From: an uncultured Bacteroides sp.
GTDB taxonomy: Bacteria; Bacteroidota; Bacteroidia; Bacteroidales; Bacteroidaceae
DNA length: 64,000 nucleotides
Reading direction: 5' to 3'
Assembly (NCBI GenBank): GCA_958477465.1
Contig: CAUEFX010000008.1
Coordinates: 1-64,000, forward strand
A model generated the notes under the pieces. That model was not told the DNA's origin, did not search any database, and was given only the letters and a program-made list of their open reading frames with translations. The translations under genes and the position numbers were made by a program. Positions 44,441-53,800 of the stretch are shown here, in pieces; the stretch's first letter is position 1; each line of letters begins with the position of its first letter.

Positions 44441-44502
44441 TGCATCAAAATACACAAAACTTAGAAATCGAGGATGTATCAAAATGCACAAAACTTAGAA
44501 AC
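44441..44502. repeat. Two near-identical 34-base direct repeats
   Basis: Copies begin at 44441 and 44475; both share ATCAAAAT-x-CACAAAACTTAGAAA with only two differences in 28 bases. They run into the terminator hairpin that follows. Confidence 0.75.
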
Positions 44503-44537
44503 CACCTCTGCTACAAATATTTGTGGCAGGGGTGGTT
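44500..44537. terminator. Hairpin terminator between convergent genes
   Basis: 18-base arms at 44500-44517 and 44520-44537 with wobbles, followed by CTTTCT. The left arm shares ACCACCTCTGCTACAA-type sequence with the hairpin at 8794. Confidence 0.8.
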
Positions 44538-44544
44538 CTTTCTA

Positions 44545-45600
44545 TTACGGTAATCTGAACAGGAAGTCAAACCCTTTGCTTTCTTTAAAGTCCTTGTTTG
44601 CTTCACCGGCATAAATTTCTCCATTAGTCAGGGTCAGTTTCCTCACGCCGGCTTTCGGGCTAAAGTCTACTTTCTTCAAATCTACCCAGAAAAGATTAGG
44701 AGTCAATGTCGATTCAAAGTAATAGACCCGGTCCTTTTGGTTGGATACAGAACGCCAGCGGGTAGACGAGATATGCGGTTTGTCCGGAGTAGAGATGCCG
44801 AATGGCACAGACACGTTCCGCATGATGCTCAGTACACTGGGGACTGCTATTTTCGGATCACCTGTCTGCGGTATGGCCTGTACATAAAACGAAGCACGCA
44901 CAAAACGGTCACTCGAACGGTTGGTGCCCGGCAACATCTGCAGACCGCCCACTTCTTTCCAATAATCATTCACAGCCAGCTGGAGGTCATAGCGCGGTGA
45001 ATTAGTCAACACTTGATACTGCCTGCCTTCATGAATCATCAGATTCCCGTCGATATACTCTAAGACAGCCGTATTGCCCGTTTCATCGGTTATTGCCATG
45101 TGTAGCGTGGAAGCCGCCCCATTGGGCAGATGAGGCGCATCGATGCGGAAGGTTTCTTTCTTCAACTCTTCCACCGCCTCACTCACTGTAGCAAAATTAT
45201 CAAGCACATATTGCGTCCAGATTCCGATTCCCATCACCGGACGCGTATCGTTCGGGCGCGTATAGACAGACTCCGGCAAAAAGAGCATGCTTGCCACGAG
45301 CCCCTTCTCATTCATCCCGTCACAAATACCGATATCATAGGCGGAAGCAACGATGCTCCCGTATTTGGAGGTCCAGTTCACCACCTCGCCTTTATCATAA
45401 CTCACCCGTTTTACGCCACGCGGGAACAAATAAAGATTGGACATGATGTCTTCTTTCCAATCCATTGTACGCCCGGTTATCACCATATCATCCAGACCGA
45501 GATACACCGCACGTGTACATGCCTCTGAGTTCTGTGCAGACATTAAGAATGCAGCAGCAAGCGCCATCAAGGCCGCCGTTCCTTTTTTTGATTTTTTCAT
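44545..45600 (-). CDS. Bile salt hydrolase (choloylglycine hydrolase family)
   Basis: A 351-residue Ntn-hydrolase that cleaves glycine or taurine from conjugated bile acids. The signal peptide ends just before Cys28 (SEACTRAVYLG), which becomes the N-terminal nucleophile. Arg44 and Asp47 in GRTMDW, Asn in LTNSPRYD (near 198) and Arg in RSSDRFVRASFY (near 250) complete the known active site. The sequence follows the B. thetaiotaomicron enzyme BT_2086 very closely as far as I remember it. Periplasmic location is expected from the signal peptide. Penicillin V acylase is the family alternative, but the likeness to BT_2086 makes bile salt hydrolase more likely. Confidence 0.9.
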   Translation of the reverse strand: MKKSKKGTAALMALAAAFLMSAQNSEACTRAVYLGLDDMVITGRTMDWKEDIMSNLYLFPRGVKRVSYDKGEVVNWTSKYGSIVASAYDIGICDGMNEKGLVASMLFLPESVYTRPNDTRPVMGIGIWTQYVLDNFATVSEAVEELKKETFRIDAPHLPNGAASTLHMAITDETGNTAVLEYIDGNLMIHEGRQYQVLTNSPRYDLQLAVNDYWKEVGGLQMLPGTNRSSDRFVRASFYVQAIPQTGDPKIAVPSVLSIMRNVSVPFGISTPDKPHISSTRWRSVSNQKDRVYYFESTLTPNLFWVDLKKVDFSPKAGVRKLTLTNGEIYAGEANKDFKESKGFDFLFRLP

Positions 45601-45773
45601 TGCTCTCCTTATTAAAAGTTACCGTTAACCTGCATCCGACATCACTTTCATCCCGCATGATTCCTCCTCTTTCCGGAGAAAGAAGAGGTGTCCGGAGATT
45701 ATTCTTATATCAAATGAACGTTATCTTCAACAAGAACAAATGAAATGAAGAACAAGTTTTCGAAAAGATAGTT

Positions 45774-47747
45774 TTATTTATATAATCCATAAGTAGTACG
45801 CTGTACCTGGAACTCGGTGCGGCGGTTAATGGCATTGCAGATCTCCTGCTGTTCCGGAGTAAGTGTCTTGATGAACTCTTCCGTCAGCACATCCCCCTCT
45901 TTCAGGAAAGGAGCTTTCTTCAGCACTGACTTGTTTGCGACTTTCGGTTTACTCTCTCCGTATCCCTTGGCGGTAAGACGCTCTTCGGAGATCCCCCCCT
46001 TTATCAAATAGCGGACAACTGATTCCGCACGCCTCTGCGAAAGACGCTCGTTGTAAGCATCATTTCCTTTATAGTCGCAATGGGCAGCAAGCTCGATGGT
46101 TATATTCGGGTTATCGTTCAGCAGAGCGATCAGCTCATCAAGCGCAGTAGTCGATTCCGGAGTAAGGTCTGCCCGGTCGAACTCGTAGAAAATATTCTCT
46201 ATGAGCACCGGACGGGTAATGGATGCCAATGGGAATTCCACTTCATAGTTACGGTCTACCTGGGCCGTATCCGTTACGAGCTCCTGCTTTCCGTTCAGGT
46301 AACCACGGCAGGAGGCCAACATCACATAATGCTGTCCGGGGGTGAGACGTTGCACAAACGACCCGTCTTTCTTTACATCTATTTTCAGATAAGTACCGTC
46401 GTCACCCACAATGGTCACCAGAGCTTCCGGTAAGGCATCACCCTCCTTATCATACACCCAGCCGGTAAGGGTATGGTTCACTTCCGGCAACTCAAAGCTG
46501 TAAAGATGATCCCATCCGCGGGCATCCCCCCGGTTGGAGGAGAAAAAGCCGCGTTGCCGCCCCGGCTCGTAGGTCATGCCGAAATCATCTCCGGCTGAGT
46601 TAATGGGCGAACGCATATTCTCCACCTTCCACCGTCCGGACACAGAGTCGAGCACGGCACAGAAGATATCGAGCCCTCCCATACCGGGATGCCCGTTCGA
46701 AGAGAAGTACAACTCCCCTTTCGGGCCGAACGTAGGAAACATCTCGTCGCCGGCCGTATTGATATCGGGTCCCAGATTGTCCACATATCCGAAACCGTCT
46801 TTCAGCACATTGATGCGCCACAGATCGAGCCCGCCGAATCCACCGGGCATATCAGATACAAAATAAAGGAAATCTCCCGCCGGAGACATGGCCGGATGAG
46901 CCACCGAAGAGAGCGAGTCATTCAGGATGGCGCATTTGGTAGGCGCTCCCCAACTGGCACCGGTACGTGTGGAGGCATATATCTCGGCATACACCGGCGC
47001 TTCGGGTGATGTCCGGCACCGGGTGAAATACATCGTCTTGCCATCTGCGGAGAAAGCACAGGCACCATCTTCAAACTCGCTGTTCACTTCCGATTCCAGC
47101 GGTTCGGGCTTTTGCCAGTTCTTCTTCTCATCCCGTTTGGATGAGAATATATCGGCACTCTTCATGCCGGTGATGCCATTCAGGTCATTGCCTTTCGCTT
47201 CATTCCGGGTGGAAGTAAAATAGATAATATCGGCATCATCTCCGGCATACATCGGGGAATAATCGCTGCGGCGGGAGAAAAAAATAGGTTCCCGCTTCAC
47301 GATGTGGCGCGTGGGGTGTTCTTTCCATTCCTGCGCCAAAGTGCAGGATTGCAGGCCATTCAATGCCAATGTATCGTTCGGGCGGTACTGGAGATAGGTC
47401 TCGTAGGCAGCAACAGCCGGTTTATATTCACCGTTCTTCCGCAAACTCTCTGCCAGATAGAAATGAGCGGCCGAATCCGGATAGTTATAACGGATGGCAT
47501 TCATGTAAGCTCCTTTGGCACGCACGTTATAATTGATGAGGCGATAACAGCCGGCCATCTTGTAAGCGATCTCTCCACGCTGTTTGCGCTGCTTCGGGGG
47601 AGTGGCCGCATAGGCTTTGCGGTAATATTTGGCCGCATCAAAGTATTCGCCGCGGGCATAACTTTGCTCGGCTCTCTTCAAACTGCGTCCTGCACCACAG
47701 GAGGCCAGTAGGAAAAGTAGAAGTATATAGATGAGTTTGCGGCACAT
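45774..47747 (-). CDS. OmpA-family lipoprotein with TPR, beta-propeller and peptidoglycan-binding domains
   Basis: A 657-residue envelope lipoprotein. The lipobox is LLLFLLASC (Cys17). Residues 25-125 are TPR-like helices, 150-420 are WD40/PD40-like propeller blades (DGKTMYFTRCRT, GDFLYFVSDMPGGFGGLDLWRI, GELYFSSNGHPGMGGLDIF), about 430-510 is a carboxypeptidase-regulatory-like fold (LTGWVYDKEGDALPEALV), and 530-657 is an OmpA C-terminal peptidoglycan-binding domain (ELAAHCDYKGNDAYNERLSQRR). This arrangement equals PorE-type proteins. In gut Bacteroides, which lack a complete type 9 system as far as I know, it may serve a general envelope-anchoring role. Confidence 0.85.
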   Translation of the reverse strand: MCRKLIYILLLFLLASCGAGRSLKRAEQSYARGEYFDAAKYYRKAYAATPPKQRKQRGEIAYKMAGCYRLINYNVRAKGAYMNAIRYNYPDSAAHFYLAESLRKNGEYKPAVAAYETYLQYRPNDTLALNGLQSCTLAQEWKEHPTRHIVKREPIFFSRRSDYSPMYAGDDADIIYFTSTRNEAKGNDLNGITGMKSADIFSSKRDEKKNWQKPEPLESEVNSEFEDGACAFSADGKTMYFTRCRTSPEAPVYAEIYASTRTGASWGAPTKCAILNDSLSSVAHPAMSPAGDFLYFVSDMPGGFGGLDLWRINVLKDGFGYVDNLGPDINTAGDEMFPTFGPKGELYFSSNGHPGMGGLDIFCAVLDSVSGRWKVENMRSPINSAGDDFGMTYEPGRQRGFFSSNRGDARGWDHLYSFELPEVNHTLTGWVYDKEGDALPEALVTIVGDDGTYLKIDVKKDGSFVQRLTPGQHYVMLASCRGYLNGKQELVTDTAQVDRNYEVEFPLASITRPVLIENIFYEFDRADLTPESTTALDELIALLNDNPNITIELAAHCDYKGNDAYNERLSQRRAESVVRYLIKGGISEERLTAKGYGESKPKVANKSVLKKAPFLKEGDVLTEEFIKTLTPEQQEICNAINRRTEFQVQRTTYGLYK

Positions 47748-47832
47748 AATCTGAGTATATAAACAGAAAAAAAAGAGGTTTATTGTAAGAAGCTGTTTTG
47801 ATTTTTTATAGGATTTCTCATTTTACTCGTTC

Positions 47833-47940
47833 CGAACTTGTTCCAAGGTGATTTCGAGCTTGCTCCAAAGCTATTTCGAACTTGCCCCAAGGTGACTTTG
47901 GGCTTATTCCAAGGCGATTCCGGACTTCTGCCGGGCTTAT
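47833..47940. repeat. 22-base tandem repeat, about five copies
   Basis: Units start at 47833, 47855, 47877, 47899 and 47921 with the shared pattern CGAACTTG-x-x-CCAAGGTGA. They are degenerate (about 70-85 percent alike). The unit is not a multiple of three, and a minus-strand frame across it is probably not a gene. Confidence 0.75.
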
Positions 47941-47983
47941 CTGATACCAAGACTTTCGGTAAATCGTGCCTTTCTTTTACACA

Positions 47984-48065
47984 TTTCACAATTGAGAGAC
48001 GAGCGTCTCACGATCATGAGACGAGCGTCACACAGTCGTGAAAAGCACGTCTCACAACTGTGAAA
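47984..48065. repeat. Nested palindromes of the GAGACG/CGTCTC family
   Basis: Outer arms 47984-48001 and 48048-48065 match at 16 of 18 positions; inner ones are GAGACG-AG-CGTCTC (47996-48009) and CGTCTCA-CGATCA-TGAGACG (48004-48023). The same words make up the palindromes at 77-160. The rest of 47748-48252 holds the 22-base repeat array and no supported gene. Confidence 0.75.
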
Positions 48066-48252
48066 CAGACCAAACTCTTAAAGGTTTTTCCGGGACGAAT
48101 GCTTTTTAATCGTCCGCCCGGTTAAAAACCCGGCAGAGTTGTGTGTAGTTTAACGTTTTAGATTGATTACTCTCTTTAATCTAACTTGCCAATACGGTTG
48201 CTTATAAGCTGAGTTGACAGAGTTTATATTCAGTTATCATTGAGCAGACCTC

Positions 48253-50382
48253 TTATTCGAAAGGCTTCCTGAAAGTGCACCCGTTTCTCCATTCGGAACA
48301 GCCATAAGCCGTCTTACCTTTGATAATGGTACCCTTACCGCATACCGGACACGGCCGACCCACCAAAAGATCCGTCTCACCGGCAGCCGGTGCTGCAACC
48401 ATTCCGGCGCTTGTTGCCTTTTCCGTACTCTTCACTTCCGTCTTTTCCGCACCTTGTCCTGCTGCCGTTTCCGTACTTTGCCCTGCCTTCCCCGTGCTCT
48501 TTTCTTCCGCCTTCTTCTCCTTTGGAGCAGCCGGCTTACGGGTACGTTTTTTAGGTTCTTTCTTCGCTTTCCCCTCTTCTGCCTGTACCACAGCTTCTTG
48601 AATGGTGATACGTCGGTTGGTATTATCGGACAATACGCTTGTCACAATCTCCGTCACCATCTGCTTCAGCTCCTCCAGAAACTGCCGGGCGTCATAGGTT
48701 TTCTTTTCAATCTCACGGAGTTTCTTCTCCCAGATACCGGTCAATTCGGCAGACTTCAGGAGTTCCTCATGAATAAGCTGTATCAGCTCCACCCCCGTAG
48801 GAGTGGCTATCAGGTTCTTTTTCTCCTTACGGATATAGTTTCGCTTGAACAGGGTTTCGATAATGGCAGCGCGTGTTGACGGACGGCCGATGCCGTTTTC
48901 TTTCAAAGCATCGCGCAACTCATCGTTATCCACCAGTTTTCCGGCCGTCTCCATGGCACGCAGCAAGGTGGCTTCCGTATAAGGCTTCGGCGGCTGTGTC
49001 CATTTCTCATTCAAGTCCGGCACATGCGGTCCGCTCTCCCCTTTCACAAAGACCGGCAGCACCCGCTCTTCATCTCCCTCTTTCTCCTCCACCTGCTCTT
49101 TGGCAAAAACAACCCGCCAGCCCGGCTCGAGAATCTGTTTGCCGGTCACCTTAAACTCGATTTTATCCACCTCGCCCAATACTGTGGTCGTAGACACCTT
49201 ACAGTCGGGATAAAACACCGCAATAAAACGGCGGGCGATCAAATCGAACACACGGCGCTCCATATCCGTCAGATTCTGCGGATATACTCCGGTAGGGATG
49301 ATAGCGTGGTGATCGGTCACTTTCGAACTGTCGAATACTTTTTTGGATTTCGGGAGCTTGGCCCCCTCCAGCGGCGCGGTCAAAGCCGCGTAGTCTCTCA
49401 GCCCTTTCAGAATGGCCGGACACTTCGGATAAATATCATCACTCAGGAAAGTAGTATCTACACGCGGATAGGTGGTCACTTTCTTTTCATAAAGAGACTG
49501 GATCAGCTTCAGGGTCTCATCGGCGGAATAGGCAAACTTCTTATTGCATTCCACCTGCAGTGAAGTAAGGTCGAACAGGCGAGGAGCATACTCCACCCCT
49601 TTTTTGGCAGAGACATCCGTCACTACAAAATCCGATTGTCTCACCGTTTCCAGAAACTTCAGCCCCTCCTCTTTGGAAGTGAATTTCCCTTTCGTTGCCG
49701 AGAACGTAGTTTCACGATAAACCGTTTTCAATTCCCAGTAAGGTTCCGGCTTGAAGTTCTCGATTTCCAGTTGCCGGTTCACAATCAGCGCCAGCGTAGG
49801 AGTCTGCACACGGCCGATGGAAAGCACCTGCTTGTTCTGCCCGTATTTAATGGTATACAGCCGGGTGGCGTTCATTCCCAACAGCCAATCTCCCATTGCC
49901 CGGGAGAGCCCGGCTTCGTACAACGACTGGAAGTCCGACTGGTCTTTCAACTTCGCAAACCCTTCTTTTATAGCCTCTTCCGTCAGCGAAGAGATCCAAA
50001 GACGCTTCACCGGACAGCGCGCTCCCGCCTTTTGCATCACCCAACGCTGGATCAGTTCTCCTTCCTGACCGGCATCACCGCAGTTGATAATCTCATCTGC
50101 CTGCTGCATCAACCCTTCGATGATATGGAATTGCTTCTCGTAAGTAGGGTTCTCTATCAGTTTTATGCCAAAACGCGGCGGAATCATAGGAAGACTCCCC
50201 AAGCTCCATGATTTCCATCCGGGAGTATACTCATGCGGCTCCTTCAAGGTGCAAAGATGACCGAACGTCCAGGTCACCTGGTATCCGTTTCCTTCGATAT
50301 ACCCTTCTTTTCGGGTTCGGGCTCCTAAAATATCTGCAATATCACGTGCCACAGAGGGCTTTTCGGCAATACAAACTATCAT
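48253..50382 (-). CDS. topB: DNA topoisomerase III
   Basis: A 709-residue type IA topoisomerase. The TOPRIM domain opens with MIVCIAEKPSVARDIADILG; the catalytic Tyr is in VTTYPRVDTTFLSDD near residue 315; RVQTPTLALIVNRQLEIENF and GIGRPSTRAAIIETLFKRNYI are further type IA marks. The C-terminus has a long Ala/Lys/Glu-rich low-complexity linker (about 600-670) and a zinc-ribbon-like CPVCGKGTIIKGKTAYGC. I start at the ATG 50382: an upstream TTG/ATG frame to 50427 would precede the likely promoter element at 50416-50423. Decatenates DNA in the cytoplasm. Confidence 0.93.
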   Translation of the reverse strand: MIVCIAEKPSVARDIADILGARTRKEGYIEGNGYQVTWTFGHLCTLKEPHEYTPGWKSWSLGSLPMIPPRFGIKLIENPTYEKQFHIIEGLMQQADEIINCGDAGQEGELIQRWVMQKAGARCPVKRLWISSLTEEAIKEGFAKLKDQSDFQSLYEAGLSRAMGDWLLGMNATRLYTIKYGQNKQVLSIGRVQTPTLALIVNRQLEIENFKPEPYWELKTVYRETTFSATKGKFTSKEEGLKFLETVRQSDFVVTDVSAKKGVEYAPRLFDLTSLQVECNKKFAYSADETLKLIQSLYEKKVTTYPRVDTTFLSDDIYPKCPAILKGLRDYAALTAPLEGAKLPKSKKVFDSSKVTDHHAIIPTGVYPQNLTDMERRVFDLIARRFIAVFYPDCKVSTTTVLGEVDKIEFKVTGKQILEPGWRVVFAKEQVEEKEGDEERVLPVFVKGESGPHVPDLNEKWTQPPKPYTEATLLRAMETAGKLVDNDELRDALKENGIGRPSTRAAIIETLFKRNYIRKEKKNLIATPTGVELIQLIHEELLKSAELTGIWEKKLREIEKKTYDARQFLEELKQMVTEIVTSVLSDNTNRRITIQEAVVQAEEGKAKKEPKKRTRKPAAPKEKKAEEKSTGKAGQSTETAAGQGAEKTEVKSTEKATSAGMVAAPAAGETDLLVGRPCPVCGKGTIIKGKTAYGCSEWRNGCTFRKPFE

Positions 50383-50415
50383 TCTTTTGTTTTTAAAATC
50401 ATGCGAAAAATCATG

Positions 50416-50423
50416 CAAAGTTA
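50416..50423 (-). promoter_or_regulatory. Likely -7 element for topB
   Basis: TAACTTTG on the minus strand, 33 bases upstream of the chosen topB ATG. It supports the internal start at 50382. Confidence 0.5.
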
Positions 50424-50458
50424 GCAAAAACAGGGAAAGTTACGAGAGGTATAGACAT

Positions 50459-50520
50459 AAAAAAAGGAGCAACGCCTTGCTCCAACCTTTGTTAACCTTA
50501 AATCTAATACTATGAAAAAC
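50459..50520 (-). ncRNA. Candidate small RNA with own promoter and terminator
   Basis: A full promoter (50527-50557) is followed about 60 bases later by GGAGCAA-GGCG-TTGCTCC (50483-50466) and seven T, a strong terminator. The transcript would be about 60 nucleotides, starting near 50520. It is antisense to a sequence that looks like a susC-type translation start (AACCTTAAATCTAATACT then ATGAAAAACACG at 50512), which ends after ten codons. DonS-like antisense RNAs of Bacteroides have this relation to susC genes; here no susC follows. Transcription is predicted, not shown. Confidence 0.55.
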
Positions 50521-50526
50521 ACGTTG

Positions 50527-50557
50527 CAAACGTACGGCTTTTAGTGATATCTGCAAA
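50527..50557 (-). promoter_or_regulatory. Promoter of the candidate small RNA
   Basis: On the minus strand TTTG (50554-50557), 19 bases, TACGTTTG (50527-50534): a perfect match to the Bacteroides promoter consensus, with no protein gene directly downstream before the terminator. Confidence 0.65.
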
Positions 50558-50838
50558 TAATCCAAGCAAAAAAGTATGTTTTACAACACTATTTAAGAAT
50601 TAAAGCGGAGTATTTCACAATATATGCCTCCTATTTTAACATCTGAAGGGGTACTCCACTTACCTACATAGGCACTCAATGACAGCACCTCTCCCCTTTT
50701 TATTTTTATTCATGTTTTAGTAACCCTTGACCTTTAACTGTATTATAAATATTAATTCTATGAAATACTACCAACAACCATTTCGTAGACCTCTGCCAAC
50801 ACTCTGATATTCTGTTTTATGAATTTAATATTACTATT

Positions 50839-53800
50839 ATGAATTTAAAGAAAATGTTTGCCTTAGTGGCGCTTACCGCGTTACTGCCAACCGCTCTGGT
50901 CCATAGCCAGACAGCAAATTCTGCCACCGGTTCTCCATGGGCCGCAGCAGAAGACAATGCCCCCGGTTCCTCTATCGAGTTTAACGGTACCGATCAGTAT
51001 ATGCTGATTCCTCACCATGCCGATTTCAATGTGACGACCACCGAATCGTTCACTGTCTCATTTTGGGTGAAACGAAACATATTGGAAGCAGACGCCCGTT
51101 TCGTCGTGAAGCGTGTAAAAAACAATGCCGCCATCAAGTCGGGGTACGAATTATGGGGAAATGGCACCAGTACTGAATTCTTTGCAGTCAACAGCCCCAA
51201 CAACACAGGAAACCACAATAATTCCGTATCCGTATATTCAACGATACCGGGCTATGCCAATGAGTGGCACCACGTTGCTTTCGTCATCGACCGCACAGCA
51301 GGTATCATGTACGAATACCACAATGGTACAGCAGTGGCCAGTAGTGGCAACAAGTCCATTGCCCCTTGGGAATGTAGCAATACCTATGACGTTCTTGTCG
51401 GCGCCGGATTCTCGGAAGAGAATACGCCCAACTATTTTCTCAACGGTTCCATTGCAGGCCTGCACTTCTATAAGCGCGCACTTTCGGCAGCAGAAATCAC
51501 AGCAGATGCCACTGCCGAAGTAGGTCCCGAAACGGACGGTCTGGTAGCAGCCTATGATTTTCAAGACATTACAGGATTGAAAGTAACAGATATCAGTGGA
51601 AACGGACATACCGGCACATTGGTAGGCTTTACAACCGAACTTCCGGAAATCACCTCTGCAGCCCTTACGCAGAACACCAAGTTCACCGGATGCGGGAATC
51701 CATACGACCAGATTCTTAAAGCGACCGTAACCATGGGAGGAATAGGCATTACACAGGCACTGCACTCCGTGAAAATGAATTTGAACGGGACTACCGACTT
51801 AGCAGATATCGCAAAAATAAAAATCTATAAAACATCTGCAAACAAATTCGATGAACGCACAGCCAAAGATGCTGTTTTGTTGGGAGAATTCGCTCCGGCA
51901 GAAGGTGATATGACGTGCGAATTTGAAGGGGCTACCATCCAATCCGGTACCACCTATCTGTGGATATGCGCCGAGGTATCGGAAACAGCCAAAGAAGGTT
52001 CGAAAATAGATGCAGAACTGCATGAAATAACCACTGAAGGCCAAACTTTCAAAATCGAGACCCCCGCTCCAACCGGAAGCCGTGAAATATTGCTGAAACG
52101 CCGTCTGCTGTTTGCTCCGGGAGATTATGGCTCGAAGAACTGGCGTATACCGGCATTGCTGCAACTCTCGGACGGCACGTTATTAGCCATTACCGATAAA
52201 CGGAAATACAACGAAACAGACCTTCCGGAAGACATCGACATCGTGTCGCGTTTCAGCACCGACGGCGGTTTCACCTGGAGTGAGCCTGTAACCATTGCTG
52301 AAGGAAAAGGACGTAAAAAAGGGTATGGCGATGCAGTCATCGTAGAGGCTGCCAACGGTGATGTAGTGTGCGGATACGTTGGTGGAAACGGGCTTTGGGC
52401 CTCTTCCGAAGCAGACCCTCAATGGTCGTATATCACGGTCAGCCATGATAAAGGACGTACTTGGGAAGAGCCTAAAGATATTACGGACTTGTTGTGGGGA
52501 AGCAATTGTGATGATGCAGTACGCAAATCATTTACCCATTCGTTCTTCGGCTCCGGAAACGGATTATGCCTGACTCGCGGTGAACATGCCGGCCGCATCC
52601 TGTTTGTGGCAGCCATGGGGGCCGGAAGCCAGCTGCATAACTACACCGTCTATTCGGACGACAACGGCGTTACCTGGAAAGTTTCGGAACGTGCATTCAG
52701 CAATGGAGATGAAGCCAAAGTGGTAGAACTGAATGACGGCCGTGTATTAATGAGCAGTCGCCAAAGCGGTTACCGCGGTTACAATATCTCTACAGATGGC
52801 GGAGAGACTTGGGCATCCCAATCAACCTGGAGCGAAATCAACACCAATGCCTGCAACGGTGACATCATCCGCTATACAGCGACAGACAAGGGTTACAACA
52901 AAGACCGCCTGTTGCACTCCATTCCCAATGACCCTTCCCGACGGAATGTAAGCATATTCATCAGCTACGATGAAGGAGAGACATGGCCCACCGTAAAATC
53001 CATCTGCCCGTACAACTCTGTATATTCGTCTCTCACCATCCTGCCCGACGGTACAATCGGAGCATACGTAGAAGAAAATCCGGACGGTGCCTGCTCGCTC
53101 TATTTCATGAACTTCTCTCTGAAATGGTTAACCGACGGCAAAGACGTATATACTCCTCCCGGTGAAATACTGGAACAGGTGGAGACTCCCGTCTTTACCC
53201 CGACCGGTGCCCGCCTGGAAGAGGGGGAGACAGTTGAAGTAACCATTGCATGCGCTACTCCGGATGCAACAATCCACTATACGCTGGATGGGACAACCCC
53301 CACCGAAGAATCTGAAGTGTACACCGACGCTATCTTAGTTTCGTCATCAGTCACCATCAAGGCAATTGCCGTTAAGGAAAACATGGTCAACAGCAAAATG
53401 GCAACAGCCGATTTTATCTATCCGGCTTATTGTACTCCCAACTTAAAAACCATTCACGCCCGTTACCTGACCTCTGTATCTGTGACCGGCGGCATTGATC
53501 CGTTTACCAGCAGCCAAATACAGACAGCAGCAGTGCCCCGTAATGTGTATATTGACAAAACCGATGAAGTGATTAGAGCCAAAGCCGGCGCCACGCTAAA
53601 TGCAAGTACGATATGGCGCTTTGAATGGATGCATGCATATGTGTATATAGACTATAATAAAGATAAGGAGTTCGACATGACCCTCAATGCTGATGGTGAC
53701 AATGAAGGAGAATTGGTTTCATATACATTCTATACGGAAGACGGAAGTGATTCCGGCACAAACAGTTTAGGAGAACAGAAGATAAGTAAGGTTGGGGCCG

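Noticed and set aside
47833..47940. Possible CRISPR array in the tandem repeats
   Set aside because: Units are directly adjacent, degenerate and without unique spacers, and no cas gene is present in the window.
47780..47989. 69-residue minus-strand frame with repeated SPWNK words
   Set aside because: The repeats come from a 22-base tandem array that is not a multiple of three, so the amino acid pattern is a by-product of the DNA repeat.
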